In this document: positions 1 to 5,515 of the stretch, in pieces
Layout: each line of letters begins with the position of its first letter
How positions within the stretch are numbered: position 1 is the first letter of the stretch
Notes under the pieces: generated by a model
Seen by the model: only the letters and a program-made list of their open reading frames with translations
Databases searched by the model: none
Told to the model about the DNA's origin: nothing
Made by a program: the position numbers and the translations under genes
DNA from: an uncultured Bacteroidales bacterium
Lineage (GTDB): Bacteria > Bacteroidota > Bacteroidia > Bacteroidales > Paludibacteraceae
NCBI GenBank assembly: GCA_903929065.1
Contig: CAIYTJ010000303.1
Location: 1-6,099, forward strand
DNA length: 6,099 bases
Direction: 5' to 3'

Positions 1-2759
1 CCTCCGGGTCCAAATCTTTCAAAATCAGGTTTGCGATCATCCGGTCTTTTTGCTCCACCTTTGAAGTTATTGATTTTATAGGTGAAACTTAAAATAAAAT
101 AGGTTGGAAGCACATTATAAGTATTGTACTGAATATAATTGTCCCCAATGCTTTGGCGAACATTAAGCTGCTGGTGTAAAATATCATTCACTTTTAATGC
201 AATTACTCCAAGGCTGTTGAATACTGTTTTGTCGATTGTTCCGTTCCAGATTAACTGGTTCTGAGGTGTGGAAGAATAGCCAAGTTGCGTAGTGTAATTT
301 AAATCGCTGCCGATATTGAAATTATACGGCAGGTGGAAAATAAGATTACCGCCGCCGCTCCAGTCTTTTGTAATCTGAAAAGCCGGATTCAGATTGTTTT
401 GGGTGTTTGAGTAGCGGAAACTACCGCGAAGTCCTATTTCTACTAAGTCGGCTGTAAATGTCAATGAGATTGATTCTCCGGCACTGTAACGGAATGTTTT
501 ACTCAAATTTCCAAGGGGAAGACTATCTAATGTAAATGTCTGCGCATTCAAACCGCGTGAAGAATAACCGTAATATTGATTTACACCAAATGACGTATTG
601 GTATTGAAATGTAACCGTTTTTGGATAAGCGGTATATTAAACATTACATTTCCATTTACATTGTAAGGCATTAAAGCTGAGTTCACCGTTTGGCTGTACT
701 GTTTACCGGTGGCATCGTAAATGCTGTTTGTTACCAATGCATCCTTGGTAAGTTGACTCCACAGCGAAGCGTTGAATGACGAAAAAGTACTATCATTGAA
801 AGTGGTGAACATCATTCTTAAGCTGTGGTTGAAGTCAGGTTTCAAATCAGGATTTCCAATGGTAACATTAAGTGGATTCGAGTTGTTTTTTACAGGTTGA
901 AGTTGGCTGATACTTGGCTGTTCGGTTTGTCCCCGGTAATCGATACGCATGAATTTTTTTCGTCCGAAGTTATATTGCAAACGGGCAGTTGGTGCGAAAT
1001 TCAACACTTCATTCGAAATGGGTGTAATATCACCGTTTTGATATATCCTCGAACTGTACGTTTGAGAAGGTTCGCCCTTCACACCAAACATCAAATTATA
1101 CGTTTTATCCACATAGCGGTAATTCAGTTCGAGCGTTTCGCTGTAAAAGCGGTTTTCAAAATTATTGCTGTAAACTGAATCCAACTGTGTATATTTTCCA
1201 AAAGCATCTTTATTGTACTGGTCTTTTTCCGAAGTACTTGTATTATTTTTAAATGTAACCGAAGTTTCCAGAAAGTTTTTCAGGTTCCACAACGGTTCAA
1301 CGTAGGACATTCGCAAACTCACATTGTAGCTGTTTGAATGACTCAATGTGTTTTGGTCAACAATGGTGGTACCATAGCGGGTATTATTTTTTGAATAATT
1401 AAAACTTTCATTGTCGCTTTGGCTTAATCCGGATTGAAGATTAGCCGTGAAAGTACGTCCTTTTTTAGAAGTAAATTTATGGCTGTAAATTATACCCAGA
1501 CTTCCGTTTATATTTGAACTGTTTCCAGTGTTTGACGTATTTCCCCAACTGGTTCGAGTAGTATCTGTCAGGTTGGTGTAATCTTTTTCGCTGTCCGAAA
1601 AGGTACGTGTATAGCTGATATTGGGCTGGAAAACAAAAGTATTGAGTGTGTCTGGTTTCCATTCGGCTTCAAGGCGCATGTAACCGGCGTACTGGTCGTT
1701 GTGCGAAGTCGTCGACGAATTGTTGGTATAAGTTGAATCGACCAGAAAACTTTGTCTGTTGCTTTGGGTGATCGTTTCGTTGAACGAATGATTTAATGAA
1801 GCATCACCACCGATTTTCAATTGCGGATTGACAATTGAATTGAGGTTGTAGCCAATGTTTTGTGAAGCTGTGTTACCGCTGTTTACACCCGATCCGCCAC
1901 GTCCGCGGCTGCTTCGGGTAGTGTTGGTGTTGTTGCCGCCTGCTGTGACCGTAGATTGTGATTCACCATCAATCATATTTAAAATACCGTTTCCATCATA
2001 TCTGAATGCTCCGTTCAGGTCAACACCTGCACCACCGCTGATATTTCCGAATGTACCTCTTTTGCGGTTGGGTTTGAATGTAAGGTTGATAATCCGTTCG
2101 GTATCGTTATCTTCGAAGCCGGTAAGTTGGGCCATATCCGATTTCTGATCGAGCACCTGCACTTTTTCAATCAGTTCGGCGGGAATGTTTTTTGTGGCCA
2201 TTTCCACATCGTCGTTGAAGAATTTTTTTCCATTTACCCGTATTTTCGTTATAGCCTGGCCATTTACCGTTATTTTTCCTTCGGCACTGACTTCTACACC
2301 GGGCAAACGTTTCAAAAGGTCTTCCACTACAGCATTTTGCTGTGTTTTAAAAGCGGTGGCATTAAATTCGGTCGTATCGCCTTTTACTACCATTTGTGCG
2401 GCTGTACCTCGTACTTCCACTTCTTTGAGTAAATGGGCATCTTCTTTCAACTGGATATTTTTCAAAATAATATCCCGTTGCGCCATCGTTATTTTCAACC
2501 GGTAATCTACGTAACCAACCATAGTAACAAGCAGGGTGTATGATCCGGGTTTTACTTTAGACATAATGAAATTTCCTTTCAGGTCGGTTTGGCAGCCTTG
2601 CACAAACGTGGAATCGGAAGCGCGTAATAATCTGACGGCTCCCATTTCGATGGGTAATCCGTTTTTGCCATCAAAAACCATGGCCTGTATACTGCGCTGG
2701 GCAAAATTGATAAGCGGGAAAATCAACAAGAGGGAAGCGATAACCAAAATCTTTTTCAT
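1..2759 (-). CDS. Outer membrane beta-barrel protein, TonB-dependent-receptor-like, with N-terminal carboxypeptidase-regulatory-like domain (3' end cut by window edge)
   Basis: The minus strand stays open from an ATG at 2759 to the left edge: 919 full codons and two bases, no stop. Residues 1-20 (MKKILVIASLLLIFPLINFA) look like a Sec signal peptide, followed by Q. Residues about 22-105 resemble a CarboxypepD_reg-like beta-sandwich (KGNF, PGSYTLLV and VGY turns). Residues about 115-230 are plug-like, with the family-typical DLLKRLPGVEVS (147-158) and ITVNG. The rest is Asn/Ser/Thr-rich with alternating aromatic strands, as in the outer membrane protein beta-barrel family (PF14905 type); a Gly/Asn/Arg-rich low-complexity stretch sits near 270-295. 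The visible end, charged then FERFGPG, resembles the tails of such proteins, so probably few residues are missing. It should reside in the outer membrane; the substrate is unknown, and no SusD-like partner is in view. Family assignment is from memory of motifs, not a search. Confidence 0.9.
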   Translation of the reverse strand, partial: MKKILVIASLLLIFPLINFAQRSIQAMVFDGKNGLPIEMGAVRLLRASDSTFVQGCQTDLKGNFIMSKVKPGSYTLLVTMVGYVDYRLKITMAQRDIILKNIQLKEDAHLLKEVEVRGTAAQMVVKGDTTEFNATAFKTQQNAVVEDLLKRLPGVEVSAEGKITVNGQAITKIRVNGKKFFNDDVEMATKNIPAELIEKVQVLDQKSDMAQLTGFEDNDTERIINLTFKPNRKRGTFGNISGGAGVDLNGAFRYDGNGILNMIDGESQSTVTAGGNNTNTTRSSRGRGGSGVNSGNTASQNIGYNLNSIVNPQLKIGGDASLNHSFNETITQSNRQSFLVDSTYTNNSSTTSHNDQYAGYMRLEAEWKPDTLNTFVFQPNISYTRTFSDSEKDYTNLTDTTRTSWGNTSNTGNSSNINGSLGIIYSHKFTSKKGRTFTANLQSGLSQSDNESFNYSKNNTRYGTTIVDQNTLSHSNSYNVSLRMSYVEPLWNLKNFLETSVTFKNNTSTSEKDQYNKDAFGKYTQLDSVYSNNFENRFYSETLELNYRYVDKTYNLMFGVKGEPSQTYSSRIYQNGDITPISNEVLNFAPTARLQYNFGRKKFMRIDYRGQTEQPSISQLQPVKNNSNPLNVTIGNPDLKPDFNHSLRMMFTTFNDSTFSSFNASLWSQLTKDALVTNSIYDATGKQYSQTVNSALMPYNVNGNVMFNIPLIQKRLHFNTNTSFGVNQYYGYSSRGLNAQTFTLDSLPLGNLSKTFRYSAGESISLTFTADLVEIGLRGSFRYSNTQNNLNPAFQITKDWSGGGNLIFHLPYNFNIGSDLNYTTQLGYSSTPQNQLIWNGTIDKTVFNSLGVIALKVNDILHQQLNVRQSIGDNYIQYNTYNVLPTYFILSFTYKINNFKGGAKRPDDRKPDFERFGPG

Positions 2760-2787
2760 TCGGGAATAATTAGTTTAAACATAAAAA

Positions 2788-2817
2788 ATCGCAAGAAAGT
2801 GAGTTCGTTCTTGCGAT
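2788..2817 (-). terminator. Stem-loop with T-run: intrinsic terminator or attenuator in the leader of the barrel gene
   Basis: A perfect 10-bp inverted repeat, ATCGCAAGAA at 2788-2797 against TTCTTGCGAT at 2808-2817, encloses a 10-base loop. Read on the minus strand the stem is followed directly by a T-run (complement of 2783-2787, extending the T that closes the stem), the form of a Rho-independent terminator. It lies 28 bases upstream of the barrel gene's ATG and 118 bases beyond the stop of the PAS gene. It could end the PAS transcript, or act as an attenuator for the barrel gene if that gene starts from the promoter candidate at 2858-2865. The sequence alone does not decide between these. 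The stem is only moderately GC-rich. Confidence 0.6.
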
Positions 2818-2827
2818 AGGTTGATAA

Positions 2828-2841
2828 CGGACTTTTGTCCG
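2828..2841 (-). other. Small hairpin in the leader of the barrel gene
   Basis: CGGAC at 2828-2832 and GTCCG at 2837-2841 form a perfect 5-bp GC-rich stem around a four-base loop (AAAA in the minus-strand RNA). It lies between the promoter-like element at 2858-2865 and the terminator-like stem at 2788-2817, so a transcript from that promoter would carry two successive hairpins before the start codon. Function is unknown; I do not recognise a known riboswitch. Confidence 0.4.
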
Positions 2842-2857
2842 CTTTATTGGACGCATA

Positions 2858-2865
2858 CAAAGGTA
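2858..2865 (-). promoter_or_regulatory. Bacteroidetes-type -7 element (TACCTTTG) for the barrel gene
   Basis: The minus strand reads TACCTTTG here, an exact match to the Bacteroidetes sigma-ABfr -7 consensus TAnnTTTG. The upstream -33 element is poor: only a TTTTC-like sequence sits at about the right distance, while the nearest TTG (2880-2878) is too close. If used, transcription would begin near 2850, giving a leader of roughly 90 bases that contains both hairpins. It lies about 70 bases beyond the PAS stop codon, so the barrel gene probably has its own start site. Confidence 0.5.
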
Positions 2866-2934
2866 AAAGGTTTAATTCAATAAGTGAAAATAATTGATAT
2901 TTTTTATCTTTTAAGCATTCGATTCAATAAAGCT

Positions 2935-4425
2935 TTACAAATAGCGTTTTTCTTTTCCGGATTTAATCAACAATTCGTTTATTTCTTTTTTCAGGTCGGC
3001 CATTTTTAGTTCGCGTTGCATGGAAATGTCGTAATACCACTTTAGTTCTGTTATTTTCTTTTCCATCTCTATTTCATGATTTTTGCGTTCGGTGATATCA
3101 CGCACTACGCCTACAGTTCCGCAAATCTGTTCATTGCTGTCATACATAAACTGAATATTCATCGACACCCAAAATGTAGTGTTATCTTTTCTGTTTGCAA
3201 GGCAATCGTAGTCAATAATTTTACCACTTTCCTTTAATTGTTTTAGCAGTTTGCCTCTTTTTATCGGGTCTGCATATAAATTCACAGCATTTATTCCCAG
3301 TAATTCTTCGGCTGAGTTGTATCCATACATTTTTAATGCAGATGGACTTACAAACGTAAGTTTTCCTTTTTTGTCGGCTTCAAAGTATGCATCTTGCAGG
3401 TTGTTGAAAATATTGTGAAACCGGGTTTCACTTTTACGCAATTCGTCTTCTGCTGCTTTGCGTTTTTCTTCTTCCTTAATGATTAACAAGGCTTTTACTC
3501 CATAATTGAAAAACATGGCTCCAAAAATATAAAGACTTATAATCAGGATAATCAGTTTATTTCTGAATGAATTAAGGTCGGCAAGTATGTCATCTTCGGT
3601 GGTGGAAACATTGATAGACCAAAATGTATTTCCAAGTTGAATGGGCATATAAATGGAATACTTTTTAATGTCAGGTACTGTGTTATCGCCTATTTTATTA
3701 AACATGAACTCAGCAGTTCCGGCATGACCTTTAATCATATCATTTACTATCGGAAGCAGCGACGGGAATCCCACAATATTGGCATATTCCGATTTTCCGG
3801 TAAATCCGGGAATAGGGCTGTATAGCACCGTTCCATCACGGCTGATTACCCACGCGTTACCTGTTTGCCCTATTTTTATGCTCTCAAAATAATGCTTCGC
3901 CAGACTTTTGAAATCAATTAAAACTCCGACTGAACCTTTGAAATCGGAACCTTTAAAAACAGGAACATGTATAGCTACCGAGCTGATTCCTTCAACTGAT
4001 TGAAAAACATCACTTATAACCGGTTTGTGGTCTTTCAATAGTTGTTTTACATGTTTTTGTGTCGAAATATCATTTCCAATAATGTTTTTTCCATCAGGGA
4101 AGTTATAAATCACTATACCCTTTTCATCCATGCGGGTGATAGCCGTAATCTGTTCCCGATGTGCCTCGTAAAACAGTTTTAAATCTTTTTGACCCTCAGC
4201 ATTATTATTGACTATATCCTCCATATTGGATAGTGCCTTTAAACTGTTGGTTCTGTTAGTGAAAAATGATTCAATACCTACGGCAGCCTGTCGGGCATAA
4301 ACCCGTTGTATTTCATTCAGATTTTTAATGGCTGTCTGTCGGGCTTCTACATAAAATACATGGAACAATATTATGCACGCACATGTGAATGTAATTCCAA
4401 CTGTTATATAAATTCGCTTATTCAT
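2935..4425 (-). CDS. Membrane sensor: double-Cache-like periplasmic domain plus one PAS domain, no output domain
   Basis: This 496-residue protein has a membrane helix at about 5-25 and another at about 289-309. Between them, about 30-285, lies a periplasmic sensor region resembling dCache_1: an initial long helix, then YNFPDGKNIIGNDIS (107-121), a GVLIDF strand (167-172) and DGTVLYSP (197-204). Such domains bind small ligands such as amino acids or carboxylates; the ligand here is unknown. After a charged helix (315-332) comes a PAS domain (about 333-447: FHNIFNNLQDAYFEAD, then YGYNSAEELLG, ending GVVRDITERK). A coiled-coil-like tail follows (448-496) with RELKMADLKKEINELL, a segment I associate with linkers and ends of PAS-containing sensors. 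There is no H-box, ATPase, GGDEF, EAL, receiver or MCP region, so any signal must pass to a partner protein. The ATG is followed at once by the first membrane helix, which supports this start. No Shine-Dalgarno is evident. Confidence 0.9.
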   Translation of the reverse strand: MNKRIYITVGITFTCACIILFHVFYVEARQTAIKNLNEIQRVYARQAAVGIESFFTNRTNSLKALSNMEDIVNNNAEGQKDLKLFYEAHREQITAITRMDEKGIVIYNFPDGKNIIGNDISTQKHVKQLLKDHKPVISDVFQSVEGISSVAIHVPVFKGSDFKGSVGVLIDFKSLAKHYFESIKIGQTGNAWVISRDGTVLYSPIPGFTGKSEYANIVGFPSLLPIVNDMIKGHAGTAEFMFNKIGDNTVPDIKKYSIYMPIQLGNTFWSINVSTTEDDILADLNSFRNKLIILIISLYIFGAMFFNYGVKALLIIKEEEKRKAAEDELRKSETRFHNIFNNLQDAYFEADKKGKLTFVSPSALKMYGYNSAEELLGINAVNLYADPIKRGKLLKQLKESGKIIDYDCLANRKDNTTFWVSMNIQFMYDSNEQICGTVGVVRDITERKNHEIEMEKKITELKWYYDISMQRELKMADLKKEINELLIKSGKEKRYL

Positions 4426-4477
4426 TTTGAAAACGGGTGCTTACCGGTGATTTAAACATACGTAATTAATAGTTGTA

Positions 4478-4485
4478 CAAAAATA
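4478..4485 (-). promoter_or_regulatory. Bacteroidetes-type -7 element (TATTTTTG) for the PAS sensor gene
   Basis: The minus strand reads TATTTTTG, matching TAnnTTTG, 52 bases before the ATG at 4425, leaving a leader of about 45 bases. No TTG is seen at the usual -33 distance; the nearest TTTG (4498-4495) is only nine bases upstream. In such AT-rich DNA the match may be fortuitous, but its placement is right. Confidence 0.4.
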
Positions 4486-4626
4486 ATAAAATTTCAAATG
4501 GAATATATCGCAGCTCCCTTTTTTTCTGAAAAAAGCATTCACCCTGAGATGTTTGATAAGAATTGTTTTTAGCTGGTTATAATTTAATATATGGTTGTAT
4601 AACATAAAAAATAGTACAGAAAATAC

Positions 4627-4657
4627 TTTAAAATTAATTTAATAAGTTGTAATTTTG
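4627..4657 (+). promoter_or_regulatory. Bacteroidetes-type promoter for the 158-residue gene
   Basis: TAATTTTG at 4650-4657 matches the -7 consensus TAnnTTTG, and TTTA at 4627-4630 is a weak -33 element at a 19-base spacing, the usual distance. Transcription would begin near 4663, giving a leader of about 85 bases before the ATG at 4750. The leader is AT-rich, ending in an A-rich stretch before the start, which is typical of Bacteroidetes translation initiation. Confidence 0.5.
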
Positions 4658-4749
4658 CAATTATTAGATTAAAACAATCAAAAATGACCTGTAATCAGCT
4701 TTACAAGCTTTAATTATATCTATTTATTTACATTTAAAATTAAAAAACT

Positions 4750-5226
4750 ATGTCACAAGAAAATTTAATCTCGACAACGATACCTGCCGAAACCCTGGCT
4801 GCTATCAACACCAACCTGACTGCCATAAGCACTGCGTTGGCAAACACTTTATTATTCAACCTCACGGCTGACGAAAGAAAGTCCATGAGGGTAATGGGCG
4901 ACAAATCCATTGCTTTTGTGCAGAAAGCGTTGGAATATGCCTATAATAATCAGGCATTGGTGCCCACGTATCTCGATTTACACGAAGCCAAAAAAGATTT
5001 TGCGCTTGCGCACGATCTCTATGGCATTTTACAACAATTAAACACCCTGCAACGTGCTGTAGAAGACACCATGATGGTGGCAGGTAGCGAAGCGTACGAT
5101 GCTGCGCTTATATTCTACAACTCGGTGAAGGGAGCAAGCCGCGTAAACGTTCCGGGTTCGGAAGCCGTTTACAACGATTTGCAACAACGTTTCGCCGTGA
5201 AACCACAAAAAGCGGTAGCAAAATAA
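4750..5226 (+). CDS. Uncharacterised 158-residue helical protein (Bacteroidetes conserved hypothetical type)
   Basis: A complete ATG-to-TAA frame of 158 codons with an A-rich start context (aaaaaact before the ATG). There is no signal peptide, membrane segment or Cys, so it should be a soluble cytoplasmic protein. The sequence is Ala/Leu-rich and mostly helical in appearance. Likely helices are PAETLAAINTNLTAISTAL (12-30), TADERKSMRVMGDKSIAFVQ (39-58), AKKDFALAHDLYGILQQL (80-97) and TMMVAGSEAYDAALIFYNSV (107-126), with a lysine-containing tail. I recall similar hypothetical proteins in Bacteroidetes sharing the 'ER..., MGDK' and 'SGSEA...A...Y.SVK' segments, but know of no assigned function. 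It seems to be transcribed alone: it has its own promoter candidate and is followed 29 bases after the stop by a strong terminator. GC is locally high (33 of 60 bases at 5101-5160) against the very AT-rich flank, consistent with a resident, possibly well-expressed gene. I do not assign a role. Confidence 0.88.
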   Translation: MSQENLISTTIPAETLAAINTNLTAISTALANTLLFNLTADERKSMRVMGDKSIAFVQKALEYAYNNQALVPTYLDLHEAKKDFALAHDLYGILQQLNTLQRAVEDTMMVAGSEAYDAALIFYNSVKGASRVNVPGSEAVYNDLQQRFAVKPQKAVAK

Positions 5227-5255
5227 ACCGGCTTCGGCTGTTTACAGGTAACCAA

Positions 5256-5286
5256 AAACGCCACTCCTGCTCAGGGAGTGGCGTTT
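5256..5286 (+). terminator. Strong stem-loop terminator after the 158-residue gene, possibly bidirectional
   Basis: AAACGCCACTCC (5256-5267) and GGAGTGGCGTTT (5275-5286) form a perfect 12-bp GC-rich stem around the seven-base loop TGCTCAG. It begins 29 bases after the TAA at 5226. On the plus strand the trailing T-run is short (TTT, then CGTGC). On the minus strand the stem is followed by five T (complement of 5254-5258, overlapping the stem base), so it could also stop transcripts arriving from the AbiH gene, which converges from the right and ends at 5516. Confidence 0.85.
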
Positions 5287-5440
5287 CGTGCTTTAAAAGC
5301 CCGCTGTTGTACTTTTAGTAGTAGCATTTCCTGCTTCCGAAGTACAAAAAGGTGCTCCAGAAGCAGGATGTACGTGCTCCTGAAGTCCGAAATCCTGCTT
5401 CCGAAGCAGGTGTATCGTGCTTTCGGAGTTCGGTTTCGGG
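5287..5440. repeat. Non-coding patch of interlocking direct and inverted repeats
   Basis: Several short repeats are nested here. TCCTGCTTCCGAAG occurs twice as a direct repeat (5329-5342 and 5393-5406). The complement of its first half, AAGCAGGA, lies between them (5361-5368), so either copy can pair with it. The second copy also forms a tight palindrome, CCTGCTT-CCG-AAGCAGG (5394-5410). TTGTACTT (5307-5314) is inverted at AAGTACAA (5340-5347). GAAGTCCGAAA (5382-5392) pairs with TTTCGGAGTTC (5421-5431) with one mismatch. GTGCTTT or GTGCTCC recurs at 5288, 5353, 5374 and 5418. Open frames through this patch have no protein-like character. It resembles a degenerate interspersed palindromic repeat cluster; I cannot name the family. 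Confidence 0.65.
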
Positions 5441-5515
5441 CTGGTTTTGGAGGAAGAGGTGCTGTGGGAGGAGGAGAGCGGACTTGGGGAGTAAGGATGT
5501 GGAACTTTGAGAAAA
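5441..5515. other. G-rich, purine-rich spacer after the repeat patch
   Basis: The plus strand is strongly purine-skewed from about 5441 to 5505, with repeated GG and GGG runs (for example gtgggaggaggagagcgg near 5464-5481, then ggggag). It separates the repeat patch from the stop codon of the AbiH gene. I see no gene or terminator in it. The G runs could permit two-layer quadruplexes but do not form a canonical four-run G3 motif. Confidence 0.4.

Larger units (their letters stand above)
4426..4749. other. AT-rich divergent intergenic region
   Basis: These 324 bases separate the start of the PAS sensor gene (minus) from the 158-residue gene (plus). I see no convincing coding frame and no RNA gene. 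The region holds a promoter candidate for each direction (4478-4485 minus, 4627-4657 plus). It also has a weak inverted repeat, GTTATA at 4576-4581 with TATAAC at 4598-4603, which could be an operator half-site pair but is too short and AT-rich to claim. A run of T followed by a run of A at 4518-4534 can form a low-stability hairpin. Confidence 0.7.

Noticed and set aside
825..1178. Plus-strand open frame of 117 codons
   Set aside because: It lies antisense to the barrel gene, which stays open across the whole of 1-2759 and has protein-like content; this frame has no recognisable domain or start context.
1855..2769. Several overlapping plus-strand open frames
   Set aside because: All are antisense to the N-terminal and plug region of the barrel protein, overlap one another and have low-complexity composition.
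3637..3825. Plus-strand frame of 62 codons
   Set aside because: It is antisense to the periplasmic region of the PAS sensor and has no supporting signal.
4684..4713. Nine-codon frame (MTCNQLYKL) in the leader of the 158-residue gene
   Set aside because: Too short and in AT-rich DNA; no ribosome-binding context or structural signal supports a leader peptide.
5287..5440. CRISPR array
   Set aside because: The repeats are short, unequal in spacing, partly inverted and nested, without regular spacers; no cas gene is in view.
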